Shown: piece by piece, positions 9,093 through 17,795 of the stretch | Layout: each line of letters opens with the position of its first letter | Numbering within the stretch: the stretch's first letter is position 1 | Assembly (NCBI RefSeq): GCF_014637085.1 | Contig: NZ_BMEU01000004.1 | Span: forward strand, 156,652 to 220,651 | Origin: Comamonas phosphati | Lineage (GTDB): Bacteria > Pseudomonadota > Gammaproteobacteria > Burkholderiales > Burkholderiaceae_C | Reading direction: 5' to 3' | Length of the DNA: 64,000 nt | Program-made: the position numbers and the translations under genes | Notes under the pieces: generated by a model | Told to the model about the DNA's origin: nothing | Databases searched by the model: none | Seen by the model: only the letters and a program-made list of their open reading frames with translations

Positions 9093-10271
9093 ATGTCCGC
9101 CACCGAATTCGACAAGCCTTCGCTGCTGCAGCGCATCGTGCCGCTGTTTCGCGGCTTTGATTTCCTGCTGCTGCTGTTTGTCGCCATGCTGGCCGGGGCG
9201 GGGCTGCTGGCCATGTATTCCTCGGGTTTCGACCACGGCTCGCGCTTCGTGGATCACGGCCGCAACATGCTGATCGCTGCCGGCATCCTGTTCGTCGTGG
9301 CGCAGGTGCCGCCGCAGCAGCTCATCAAGGTGGCCGTGCCGCTCTATACCCTGGGCGTGGCCCTGCTGGTGGCGGTGGCGCTGTTCGGCATCACCAAGAA
9401 GGGGGCACAGCGCTGGGTGAACGTGGGGGTGGTGATCCAGCCCTCGGAGCTGCTCAAGATCGCCACGCCGCTGATGCTGGCCTGGTGGTTCCAGCGCCGC
9501 GAGGGCAATCTGCGCGGTACGGACTTCGCCATCGCGTTCGGCCTGCTGGTGGTGCCCGTGGGGCTGATCATGAAGCAGCCCGACCTGGGGACCGCGCTGC
9601 TGGTGATGGCCTCGGGCCTGTCGGTCATCTTCTTCGCGGGCCTGCCCTGGAAGCTGATCGTGCCGCCCGTGGTGCTGGGCGTGATCGGCGTGTTTCTCAT
9701 CATCTGGTTCGAGCCCCGGCTGTGCGCCGACGGCGTGAGCTGGTATTTCCTGCACGACTACCAGCGCACCCGAGTGTGCACGCTGCTGGATCCCACGCGC
9801 GATCCGCTGGGCAAGGGCTTCCACATCATCCAGGGCATGATCGCCATCGGCTCGGGCGGCGTCTGGGGCAAGGGCTTCATGGCCGGCACCCAGACCCATC
9901 TGGAATTCATTCCCGAGCGCACCACCGACTTCATCTTCGCCGCCTACTCCGAGGAGTTCGGCCTGATCGGCAATCTGTTCATCATCGTGGCCTTTCTGTT
10001 TCTGGTCTGGCGCGGGCTGGCCATTGCCATGCAGGCCGGCTCGCTGTTCGGCCGGTTGATGGCGGCGGCGGTGGCCATGATCTTCTTCACCTATGCCTTC
10101 GTGAACATGGGCATGGTCAGCGGCATCCTGCCCGTGGTCGGCGTGCCACTGCCTTTCATCAGCTACGGCGGCACGGCCATGGTGACCCTGGGGCTGGCGC
10201 TGGGCGTGCTCATGTCCGTTTCCCGTGCCCAGCGGCAATTGCCCGGCGATGGGCGTCTGCCGCGCGCCTGA
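9093..10271 (+). CDS. rodA: Rod shape-determining SEDS protein RodA
   Basis: RodA is the SEDS-family lipid II polymerase of the elongasome, working with PBP2 in the inner membrane. The 392-residue protein is strongly hydrophobic with about ten membrane segments. It carries GAQRWVNVGVVIQPSELLK, PDLGTALLVMASG, the large-loop motif EFIPERTTDFIFA with the essential aspartate, and PFISYGGT near the C-terminus. It is divergent from yqiA. A -10-like GATAAT (9079-9084) ends 8 bases before the ATG and there is no clear ribosome binding site. mrdA/mreBCD are not visible. FtsW would be the alternative, but the length and the missing division-cluster context favour RodA. Confidence 0.93.
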   Translation: MSATEFDKPSLLQRIVPLFRGFDFLLLLFVAMLAGAGLLAMYSSGFDHGSRFVDHGRNMLIAAGILFVVAQVPPQQLIKVAVPLYTLGVALLVAVALFGITKKGAQRWVNVGVVIQPSELLKIATPLMLAWWFQRREGNLRGTDFAIAFGLLVVPVGLIMKQPDLGTALLVMASGLSVIFFAGLPWKLIVPPVVLGVIGVFLIIWFEPRLCADGVSWYFLHDYQRTRVCTLLDPTRDPLGKGFHIIQGMIAIGSGGVWGKGFMAGTQTHLEFIPERTTDFIFAAYSEEFGLIGNLFIIVAFLFLVWRGLAIAMQAGSLFGRLMAAAVAMIFFTYAFVNMGMVSGILPVVGVPLPFISYGGTAMVTLGLALGVLMSVSRAQRQLPGDGRLPRA

Positions 10272-10472
10272 GAACGTGTTCTAAGCGTGTAGGAAAAGCT
10301 TGCAAATCTTCGTGGTTTCATGAAAATGTGAGCGCTTTTCGCCTTTGCATCCTGTGTTTTGGCATGTTTCATTGCCAATAACCGGATGTAACAAACGTCA
10401 GCTGCTATCGCTTTGATTGCAAAATGGGGCTGGTGCTCTTGCCGGCCCGCACCGCTGGGGTTAGAAAGGGCC
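10272..10472. other. Intergenic region after rodA, no gene recognised
   Basis: The stretch between rodA and the family C repeat has no convincing coding frame. At 10270-10284 it holds AGAACGTGTTCTAAG, which resembles the outer end of family C, and may be a solo end or a remnant. Nothing else is recognised here. Confidence 0.4.
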
Positions 10473-10746
10473 TAGAACGTGTTTGCGATCTCTACGCAGC
10501 CGCGTTGGAGCGCAATCGGGATGAGTTCGAAGCGGGTGGCTCGCAGCTTGCACCGGGGTGCAAGCAAGAGACAGCGCGAAGAAATCGCCCGATTTCGCTC
10601 CAACCCTTCGGGACAGCGGCTTTGCGGGCGGTCTGCGGCGTTGCAAATCCTCGCAATAGCACGGCTATTGCTGCGGTATTGCGCCTTGCATCCCATCCCG
10701 CAAAGCCACTGTCGCGGCGCGAGGAGATCGTAAACACGTTCTTAAG
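10473..10746 (+). repeat. Dispersed repeat family C, copy 1 (MITE-like, ~272 bp)
   Basis: The element has inverted ends: GAACGTGTTTGCGATCTC at 10475 and its near-complement GAGATCGTAAACACGTTC at the right. The interior matches the reverse complement of 20551-20822 over most of its length. A perfect internal hairpin lies at 10653-10671 (GCAATAG/CTATTGC). Small open frames across it are shared with copy 2 because of the repeat, not because of a protein. It has the form of a non-autonomous, non-coding mobile element. Exact ends and any target duplication are uncertain. Confidence 0.75.
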
Positions 10747-10784
10747 AACAGGGGCGCGCGCGACCCCTGCGAGCAAGGTGGATC

Positions 10785-10880
10785 GGTGCCCGGCCATGGC
10801 TGTCCTGGCGCGGGGCACCAAGGCGCTGCAGAACGGAATGCTGTCCAGCCTGGTGGGGTGGCATTCCGTTCTTTTTCTTT
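10785..10880 (+). ncRNA. Candidate structured RNA / double hairpin ending in an intrinsic terminator
   Basis: Two strong hairpins follow each other. The first is GGTGCCC (10785-10791) paired with GGGCACC (10813-10819). The second is a perfect 11-bp stem, GAACGGAATGC (10831-10841) with GCATTCCGTTC (10861-10871), followed by CTTTTTCTTTT. The second has the form of a strong terminator, yet the nearest upstream gene on this strand (rodA) ends 560 bp away, with a family C repeat between. It may end a small RNA starting in or after the repeat, or it may be a distal rodA terminator. No known RNA family is recognised. Confidence 0.4.
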
Positions 10881-10944
10881 TGGCCTGGCGCCGCAAGCAT
10901 GCACACGGCGGCGAGGGCATGCGTGTCTCTCTACAATGTGTCGC

Positions 10945-12405
10945 ATGATCTCCCGCGAACCCACCATTGAACGCCTGGCTACGGCCCGTCAGTTGCTGCT
11001 CGAGCCGTTTGGCCTGGACGAAACCCATCTTGCACGCGCTCTGGCCGAGATCCGTGCGCACCAGGTCGATGACGCCGACCTGTATTTCCAGTACACGCGC
11101 GCCGAAGGCTGGAGCCTGGAGGAGGGTATCGTCAAGACCGGCTCGTTCTCCATCGACCAGGGCGTGGGCGTGCGTGCCGTGAGCGGGGAAAAGACCGCAT
11201 TCGCCTATTCGGACGATATTTCAGAAGCCTCGCTGCTCGACGCGGCGCGCACCGTGCGCTCCATCGGCGGCAGCGCCCAGTCGCGCCGCGTGCGCGCCGG
11301 CGCGCCCAAGATTGCCTCCAGCCGCTCGCTGTACCCGGGGCTGGACCCCATCACCACGCTGGACAGCACGGCCAAGGTCGAACTGCTGGGCAAGGTGGAA
11401 AAGCTGGCCCGCGCCAAGGACCCGCGGGTCAAGCAGGTCATGGCGGGCCTGGCCAGCGAATACGACGTGGTGCTGGTGGCGCGTGCCGACGGCACGCTGG
11501 CGGCCGACGTGCGCCCGCTGGTGCGCCTGTCGGTCACCGTCATCGCCGAGCAAAAGGGCCGGCGCGAGGTCGGGTCGTCCGGCGGCGGCGGCCGCTTCGG
11601 CCTGGCGTACTTCAGCGACGAGCAGATCGGCCAGTACGTGGACGAAGCCGTGCATGCGGCGCTGGTCAACCTCGACTCGCGCCCCGCGCCCGCGGGCCAG
11701 ATGACCGTGGTGCTCGGCCCGGGCTGGCCCGGCGTGCTGCTGCACGAGGCCGTGGGCCACGGCCTGGAAGGCGACTTCAACCGCAAGGGCTCGAGCGCCT
11801 TCAGCGGTCGCATCGGCCAGCGCGTGGCGGCCAAGGGCGTCACTGTGCTCGACGACGGTACGCTGGCCGACCGCCGCGGCTCGCTCAATGTGGACGACGA
11901 AGGCCATGCCAGCCAGAGCAATGTGCTGATCGAGGACGGCATCCTGAAGGGCTACATCCAGGACTCGATGAATGCCCGCCTGATGGGCGTCAAGCCCACG
12001 GGCAACGGCCGCCGCGAGAGCTACGCCCACATCCCCATGCCGCGCATGACCAATACCTACATGCTCGGCGGCGACAAGGACCCGCAGGAAATCGTTGCCT
12101 CGATCAAGAAGGGCCTGTACGCCACCAACTTCGGCGGCGGACAGGTGGACATCACCAGCGGCAAGTTCGTGTTCTCGGCCAGCGAAGCCTACTGGGTGGA
12201 GAACGGCCGGATTCTGTACCCGGTCAAGGGCGCCACCATCGTGGGCAGCGGCCCCGAGTCGCTCAAGCACATCACCATGATCGGCAACGACATGCGCCTG
12301 GACAGCGGCGTGGGCACCTGCGGCAAGGAAGGCCAGAGCGTGCCCGTGGGCGTGGGCCAGCCCACGATGCGCATCGACGGCCTGACCGTGGGCGGCACGG
12401 CCTGA
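10945..12405 (+). CDS. tldD: Metalloprotease TldD
   Basis: TldD is the zinc protease subunit of the TldD/TldE (PmbA) heterodimer, which digests unfolded peptides, matures some ribosomal peptides and degrades CcdA. The 486-residue protein has the HEAVGH zinc motif at about 267-272, followed by GLEGDFNRKGSS, and GTGGEE-like C-terminal glycine-rich blocks (GTCGKEGQSVPVGVGQP). Length matches E. coli TldD. The start MISREPTIE lies 7 bases after a TACAAT box (10932-10937) without a Shine-Dalgarno sequence; an in-frame ATG at 10936 lies inside that box and is less likely. The partner gene is not in the window. Family A copy 4 follows the stop. Confidence 0.96.
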   Translation: MISREPTIERLATARQLLLEPFGLDETHLARALAEIRAHQVDDADLYFQYTRAEGWSLEEGIVKTGSFSIDQGVGVRAVSGEKTAFAYSDDISEASLLDAARTVRSIGGSAQSRRVRAGAPKIASSRSLYPGLDPITTLDSTAKVELLGKVEKLARAKDPRVKQVMAGLASEYDVVLVARADGTLAADVRPLVRLSVTVIAEQKGRREVGSSGGGGRFGLAYFSDEQIGQYVDEAVHAALVNLDSRPAPAGQMTVVLGPGWPGVLLHEAVGHGLEGDFNRKGSSAFSGRIGQRVAAKGVTVLDDGTLADRRGSLNVDDEGHASQSNVLIEDGILKGYIQDSMNARLMGVKPTGNGRRESYAHIPMPRMTNTYMLGGDKDPQEIVASIKKGLYATNFGGGQVDITSGKFVFSASEAYWVENGRILYPVKGATIVGSGPESLKHITMIGNDMRLDSGVGTCGKEGQSVPVGVGQPTMRIDGLTVGGTA

Positions 12406-12410
12406 TAGGA

Positions 12411-12512
12411 GCCCCCCTGTGCGGCTGCGCCGCTTCCCCCTGAAGGGGGACGGCGCCTTTGCTGCGGGGCGGCCCTTGCTCTGCGCCCCTGGCTTGGGGT
12501 GTGCCAAAGCAT
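12411..12512 (+). repeat. Dispersed repeat family A, copy 4 (downstream of tldD)
   Basis: The element begins 6 bp after the tldD stop with CCCCCCTGTGCGGCTGCGCC, then TTCCCCCTGAAGGGGGAC and the GGGGCGGCCCTTGCTC block, ending near CTTGGGGTGTGCC. It is in sense orientation to tldD. Confidence 0.8.
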
Positions 12513-12534
12513 GCGCCATGGGCTGGCATGAGGG

Positions 12535-12720
12535 TGGTGTCGGATAAATTTCAAAAAATCGGCATGGATGCATGAAAATTTGCGTTGGTGCGGTAATTTT
12601 GCGGTTTGTGGTCAATTAAATTTCGTGGAAATTCAAAAAACGCAAAATAACTGCACATCTGAAATTTTGATCTTCTCTCTGAAAAGCAGGAAAACGTGGC
12701 CCTGGCGCATCGGGGCGTAT
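12535..12720. other. AT-rich intergenic stretch upstream of the aroG leader
   Basis: This stretch is markedly richer in A and T than its surroundings (runs such as AATTTCAAAAAATC and CAATTAAATTTCGTGG). It separates the family A repeat from the promoter of the DAHP synthase leader. No convincing gene is seen. It could contain upstream promoter elements or regulator sites for the aromatic operon. Confidence 0.4.
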
Positions 12721-12721
12721 G

Positions 12722-12749
12722 TTGCATTGCGCAATGACTGTGCTACATT
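12722..12749 (+). promoter_or_regulatory. Putative promoter of the aroG leader
   Basis: TTGCAT (12722-12727) and TACATT (12744-12749) are 16 bp apart. The predicted start would lie at or next to the leader-peptide ATG at 12757, so that message would have little or no 5' untranslated sequence. This is a prediction by eye. Confidence 0.45.
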
Positions 12750-12756
12750 GAAAAAC

Positions 12757-12819
12757 ATGCAAACACGCAGCGCTTATTTCTTTTACTTTTGGTTCTCGCC
12801 CTCGGCGGCTGAGAGGTAA
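12757..12819 (+). CDS. Aromatic amino acid leader peptide (attenuation of DAHP synthase)
   Basis: This 20-residue frame reads MQTRSAYFFYFWFSPSAAER and stops at TAA 12817-12819. Residues 7-13 are Tyr-Phe-Phe-Tyr-Phe-Trp-Phe: seven aromatic codons in a row just before the RNA structure that leads to a terminator. This is the classic arrangement of amino-acid attenuators such as pheA and trp leaders, and the downstream gene is the first enzyme of the aromatic pathway. No strong Shine-Dalgarno sequence is seen; the ATG is 7 bases after a -10-like TACATT. The peptide itself is expected to have no function beyond ribosome timing. Confidence 0.88.
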   Translation: MQTRSAYFFYFWFSPSAAER

Positions 12820-12882
12820 ACGCGCACCTGCACACCAACCTCCCAAAGAACCGCCGAGCTGTAAAGCCCGGCGGTTTTTTTT
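12801..12882 (+). promoter_or_regulatory. Transcription attenuator: antiterminator/terminator switch before aroG
   Basis: CTCGGCGG (12801-12808, inside the end of the leader frame) is exactly complementary to CCGCCGAG (12851-12858). The latter overlaps the left arm of a terminator stem ACCGCCG (12850-12856) / CGGCGGT (12869-12875), which is followed by a run of T to 12882. The two pairings exclude each other. A ribosome stalled on the aromatic codons would leave the first segment free to block the terminator. A ribosome reaching the stop at 12817 would cover it and let the terminator form. Confidence 0.85.
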
Positions 12883-12944
12883 CACCCCTACGTTTTTCGA
12901 CAGCCTTCCATCTCCACGATCAACCGACTTCACGAAAGCCTGCA

Positions 12945-14105
12945 ATGACAGCTCTGAATGCTTCCATCGCCGATTCCTGGTATCGCAACGGCTCTCCCAA
13001 GACTGGCCAGACCGACGACGCACGTATCAAGGACATCACCGTGTTGCCCCCTCCCGAGCACCTCATTCGCTTCTTCCCCATCCGTGGCACGGCCGTGGAA
13101 ACGCTGATCGGCAATACCCGCCGCGCCATCCACGACATCATGCAGGGCGAGGACGACCGCCTGCTGGTCATCATCGGCCCCTGCTCCATCCATGATCCCG
13201 CTGCCGCGCTGGAATACGCGCGCCGCCTGGCCGTGGTGCGCGAGCAGTACAAGGACACGCTGGAAGTGGTGATGCGGGTGTACTTCGAGAAGCCCCGCAC
13301 CACCGTGGGCTGGAAGGGGCTGATCAACGATCCCTACCTGGACCAGAGCTACCGCATCGACGAAGGCCTGCGCATGGCGCGCCAGCTGCTGATCGACATC
13401 AACCGCCTGGGCGTGCCGGCGGCCAGCGAGTTCCTGGACGTGATCTCGCCCCAGTACATCGGCGACCTGATCAGCTGGGGCGCGATCGGTGCCCGCACCA
13501 CCGAAAGCCAGGTGCACCGCGAACTGGCCTCGGGCATCTCGGCGCCCATAGGCTTCAAGAACGGCACCGACGGCAATATCCGCATCGCCACCGACGCCAT
13601 CCAGTCGGCCAGCCGCGGCCACCACTTCCTGTCGGTGCACAAGAACGGCCAGGTCGCCATCGTGAACACGGCGGGCAACCAGGATTGCCACGTGATCCTG
13701 CGCGGCGGCAAGACGCCCAACTACGACGCGGCCAGCGTCGCGGCGGCATGTAAGGACCTGGCGGCCGTAGGCCTGCCGGCCACGCTGATGGTGGATTGCA
13801 GCCATGCCAACAGCAGCAAGCAGCATGAACGCCAGAAGGATGTGGCCCGCGACATCGCCGGCCAGATCGCCGGCGGCTCGGGCAGCGTGTTCGGCGTGAT
13901 GATCGAAGGCCATCTGATGGGCGGCGCCCAGAAGTTCACGCCGGGCAAGGACGATGTGGCAGCCCTGGCCTACGGTCAGAGCATTACCGATGCCTGCCTG
14001 AGCTGGGAAGATTCTCTGCCCACGCTGCAAGAGCTGTCCCAGGCGGTGCGCCAGCGCCGTGCGGCGGCTGTCCAGGCCAAGCCCAAGGTCGAAGCCGTGG
14101 CCTGA
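12945..14105 (+). CDS. aroG: 3-deoxy-7-phosphoheptulonate (DAHP) synthase, class I
   Basis: This enzyme condenses phosphoenolpyruvate and erythrose-4-phosphate, the entry step of the shikimate pathway. The 386-residue protein is an AroF/AroG/AroH-type enzyme, shown by LLVIIGPCSIHDP, MRVYFEKPRTTVGWKGLINDP, GARTTESQ, GFKNGTDG, RGGKTPNYD and MVDCSHANSSK. Which aromatic amino acid inhibits it cannot be told from sequence alone. Expression is probably set by the leader peptide and attenuator just upstream (12757-12882), which is rich in Phe and Tyr codons with one Trp. The symbol aroG is by similarity; the isozyme class is not proven. A terminator follows at 14123. Confidence 0.96.
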   Translation: MTALNASIADSWYRNGSPKTGQTDDARIKDITVLPPPEHLIRFFPIRGTAVETLIGNTRRAIHDIMQGEDDRLLVIIGPCSIHDPAAALEYARRLAVVREQYKDTLEVVMRVYFEKPRTTVGWKGLINDPYLDQSYRIDEGLRMARQLLIDINRLGVPAASEFLDVISPQYIGDLISWGAIGARTTESQVHRELASGISAPIGFKNGTDGNIRIATDAIQSASRGHHFLSVHKNGQVAIVNTAGNQDCHVILRGGKTPNYDAASVAAACKDLAAVGLPATLMVDCSHANSSKQHERQKDVARDIAGQIAGGSGSVFGVMIEGHLMGGAQKFTPGKDDVAALAYGQSITDACLSWEDSLPTLQELSQAVRQRRAAAVQAKPKVEAVA

Positions 14106-14122
14106 CAGCCGTTCTGATGCAG

Positions 14123-14157
14123 AAAAGGCCGCCAGCCTGTGCCGGGCGGCCTTTTTC
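14123..14157 (+). terminator. Intrinsic terminator after aroG
   Basis: AAAAGGCCGCC and GGGCGGCCTTTTT pair around a short loop (CAGCCTGTGCC) 18 bp after the aroG stop. The A-run and T-run on the two sides mean it may also serve the convergent yqcC-like gene. Confidence 0.85.
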
Positions 14158-14189
14158 AGGCCGGTATTCCGGGCCGCCTGACCGAGTGC

Positions 14190-14558
14190 TCAATGCGCGG
14201 CATCCTGGTTGGGCGGGGTGAGCGAGCCCTTGTTCAGCGTGATGTCTATGCGTTCCAGCAGAACCAGCAACTGGACTTTGTCGAAGTCGTGGCGCTTTTC
14301 CCATTCATGTTCGGCCAGCGGGTGGATATGGCTTTGGTGCGGCAACTGGCCCCGTGCATCGATCAAGGCGCGCAGGCGGGGCAGGAACACCCACTGCAGC
14401 CATTCATGCAGCTGCAGCGTGTCGTACATGAACGGCATGACCGACTCCAGCGCCTTGGGGCTGGGGGGCGTGCTGGACCAGAGCTTCTGGGTCTGCAATT
14501 CGGCTTCGAGCTGCTGCAGGTGCGTCAGCAATTGCTGGTGTGGGTGTTCGGTGGTCAT
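14190..14558 (-). CDS. YqcC-family protein (DUF446)
   Basis: The 122-residue product contains the family block MYDTLQLHEWLQWVFLPRLRALID, which resembles E. coli YqcC (PFFMDTMEPLEWLQWVLIPRM). Members are small, mostly helical soluble proteins of unknown function, often beside a pseudouridine synthase gene in gamma-proteobacteria; no such neighbour is seen here. The start at 14558 (MTTEHPHQQLLTHLQQLEAEL) is chosen because sequence upstream of it, although open, is arginine- and proline-rich and unlike the family. It is convergent with aroG. Confidence 0.8.
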   Translation of the reverse strand: MTTEHPHQQLLTHLQQLEAELQTQKLWSSTPPSPKALESVMPFMYDTLQLHEWLQWVFLPRLRALIDARGQLPHQSHIHPLAEHEWEKRHDFDKVQLLVLLERIDITLNKGSLTPPNQDAAH

Positions 14559-14935
14559 GGCGGTCGTCTGCACGGGATATGAAGCAGGGTGCGGCGGCTG
14601 AATCGGCTCGCATCCATGCAAAGATTGATCTGGCTCTATGGCGCGGTGACCAGGTGGTTGCGCGCGAGCCCTGGCTCTTGAGTTGTGGGCTTGCAGTCCT
14701 ATATTCAAGAGCGCTGCGGTATGAATCGCTATGGAAAATGGGCTTTCTGCCGCCAGGGGCGGGCCGGGTTCCTGGTAACCGCTGCGATGTTTTTCAGTGC
14801 CCGGCCCGGGATTGCCTGTATCAGTGCAGTCTGCAGCCGCCGGGCTTGCCACCCATGGCCCTAGGGCTGTAATCGTTGGGTCCGTGGCATCCCCAGGATG
14901 GTGCATGGGCCGGCATAACGAACGAGAGGAAATCC
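14559..14935. other. 377-bp intergenic region, no gene recognised
   Basis: This stretch separates the divergent yqcC-like gene and the hypothetical at 14936. A plus-strand frame at 14540-14872 is open but has no family-like features and poor composition for a protein. Promoters for both flanking genes are expected here, but none is clear to the eye. Confidence 0.4.
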
Positions 14936-15253
14936 ATGCGCAATGAAGTGACAGTAGTGTTAGACGCTGATCGTGAATACCGGGTGGAGACGCAGTCGCT
15001 GGCGCCGCTGAGTTCCGAAAATGGCCGCCTCTGGCTCGACAGGCAGTTCGTGGAGCTGGACTGCGAGCCGCTGCGGGCCACCGGCAAGGTGCTGCTGGCG
15101 GACAAGCTGGTGGTCGTGGCGCGCGAGGCGCGCGGCCGTGCCGGGCTGTTCGATGATGAAGGCTGGCGCAATGCCTATGCATTGGCGGCCCAGGCCGTGC
15201 TGTCCAAGCCGCTGATCCGCGTCGACGTGCCCGCGATGTCGATAAGCTATTGA
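14936..15253 (+). CDS. Small conserved-type hypothetical protein (105 aa)
   Basis: The product (MRNEVTVVLDADREYRV...) is a soluble protein without signal peptide or membrane segment, and with an acidic, beta-like first half (LWLDRQFVELDCEPLRATGKVLLADKLVVVAREA). I do not recognise a family. A good ribosome binding site (GAGAGGA, 14923-14929) precedes the ATG at 14936; a longer in-frame start at 14876 lacks one. A family A repeat begins 3 bp after the stop in sense orientation, as it does after seven other genes here, which supports this being a real gene. The function is unknown. Confidence 0.7.
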   Translation: MRNEVTVVLDADREYRVETQSLAPLSSENGRLWLDRQFVELDCEPLRATGKVLLADKLVVVAREARGRAGLFDDEGWRNAYALAAQAVLSKPLIRVDVPAMSISY

Positions 15254-15255
15254 TA

Positions 15256-15358
15256 CCCCCTGAGCCGCTGTGCGGCTTCCCCCTGGAAGGGGGACGACAT
15301 CTTCGCTGCGGGGCGGCCCTTGCTCGATGTCCCTGGCGTGGTTTACGCCAGTTTTTCA
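15256..15358 (+). repeat. Dispersed repeat family A, copy 5
   Basis: It starts 3 bp after the stop of the hypothetical gene: CCCCCTGAGCCGCTGTGCGG, TTCCCCCTGGAAGGGGGACG, GGGGCGGCCCTTGCTC, ending near TTTACGCCAGTTTTTC. It is in sense orientation to the upstream gene. Confidence 0.82.
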
Positions 15359-15372
15359 GGGCGTTGATCTCC

Positions 15373-15403
15373 AACACCCGCTGGGTTCAGCGGGTGTTTT
15401 TTC
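15373..15403 (+). terminator. Intrinsic terminator
   Basis: AACACCCGCTG (15373-15383) pairs with CAGCGGGTGTT around a 4-base GGTT loop, followed by a T-run. It lies just beyond family A copy 5 and would end transcription from the hypothetical gene at 14936. Confidence 0.88.
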
Positions 15404-15404
15404 A

Positions 15405-15490
15405 TCGCCGGGCCGTCCCAAGATGAAAAATGCCCCTCCTGGGGGGGGGGGGCAGCGACCACACGCCAGTGGGGAGCGTGGGGTGCCTGA
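15405..15490 (-). repeat. Dispersed repeat family B, copy 1 (downstream of mpl)
   Basis: Read on the minus strand, the element starts right after the mpl stop with an A-rich start, then CACCCCACGCTCCCCACTG, GTGTGGTCGCTG, a C-run/G-run hairpin, TTTTTCATCTTGGG and GGCCCGGC. A 12-base G-run (15441-15452) lies in the hairpin and is a likely slippage or sequencing-error site. Orientation is sense to mpl. Confidence 0.78.
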
Positions 15491-15492
15491 TT

Positions 15493-16902
<1,410 letters not shown>

Positions 16903-17165
16903 GGGCGGGCATTCTACGGTTGCGCCGGCGCCGCATGGCCGAGCTTGACCTTCGGTGCGGCATGCAGAGGTAACGACTTTTGTCAAAACCGTAGCGGCTG
17001 ACGCTTGTTGCTCCTTTGCTTCAGCCGCAGATGGTCTTGAAAATAAGATGTGCAGGGCGTCATGCGCTATGAAAATAGTGAGACTGCAGCACGACCCCGT
17101 GCGGGCTGCAAAGGCCTTGTTGCGGGCATGGGCCACAATGCGGTGGATTGGAGAGTGCAAGCCTT

Positions 17166-17795
17166 ATGAGCCTGGATCAAGTGACTGCCGAAATCGCCCA
17201 GACCGCCGCCCGCATGGTGGTGGAAGAGGGGCTGGAATGGGGAGCTGCCAAGCACCGCGCCGTGCGCCAGCTGGGCCTGCCGGCCCGCTCGGCCCTGCCC
17301 GACAACGAGCAGCTCGAGGATGCGGTGCGCGAATACATTGCCCTGTTCTGCGCCGATACCCAGCCCCAGGAGCTTGCCGCACTGCGCGGGCTGGCACTGG
17401 TCTGGATGGAGCGGCTGGCGCAATTTCGCCCTTATATCGCGGGAGCGGTCTGGCGCGGCACGGCCACGCGCCAGTCCGATATCTATCTGCAGCTGTTCTG
17501 CGACGACCCCAAGTCCGCCGAGATCGCGCTGATCAACAACCGTGTGAACTACGAGCCCAGCACCGTCACCGGCTTTCACGGCCAGAGCGTGGAGGTATTG
17601 AGCATCCACGCCTTTTGCGAGCCGCTGAACGAGGATGTGGGCGTGCACCTGATGATTTACGACCATGACGATGTGCGCGGCGCGCTCAAGCCCGACGGCC
17701 GCGGGCAGAGCCAGCGCGGCGATGCGCAGGCGCTGAGAAAGCGCATGCAGGACGCCCTGGAGGCATCCCGTGCCGCGGAGTCCGACCATGACTGA
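17166..17795 (+). CDS. Conserved-type hypothetical protein, coupled to tlpA-like gene
   Basis: The 209-residue soluble protein begins MSLDQVTAEIAQTAARMVVEEG, a helical start, and has a mixed middle with DIYLQLFCDDPKSAEIALINNRVNYEP and VHLMIYDHDDVRG, an acidic segment. I do not recognise its function; a nucleotidyltransferase-like fold is possible but no catalytic motif is clear. The ATG is preceded by GGAGAG. Its stop overlaps the start of the thioredoxin-like gene (ATGACTGA), indicating translational coupling. It is divergent from mpl, with a 263-bp gap that contains a GCGGCTG/CAGCCGC hairpin near 16994. Confidence 0.7.
   Translation: MSLDQVTAEIAQTAARMVVEEGLEWGAAKHRAVRQLGLPARSALPDNEQLEDAVREYIALFCADTQPQELAALRGLALVWMERLAQFRPYIAGAVWRGTATRQSDIYLQLFCDDPKSAEIALINNRVNYEPSTVTGFHGQSVEVLSIHAFCEPLNEDVGVHLMIYDHDDVRGALKPDGRGQSQRGDAQALRKRMQDALEASRAAESDHD

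Noticed and set aside
8940-10238. Upstream extension of the yqiA frame opposite rodA
   Set aside because: Histidine/glutamine-rich antisense sequence; the conserved YqiA start lies at 8939.
10424-10948. Open frames across family C copy 1, with a similar frame at 20607-20789
   Set aside because: The similar peptides come from the repeat being present twice; frames are not kept in the short copy at 54398 and have no start signals.
14540-14872. Plus-strand frame of 110 codons between the yqcC-like gene and the hypothetical
   Set aside because: It overlaps the start of the yqcC-like gene, has irregular composition and has no ribosome binding site.
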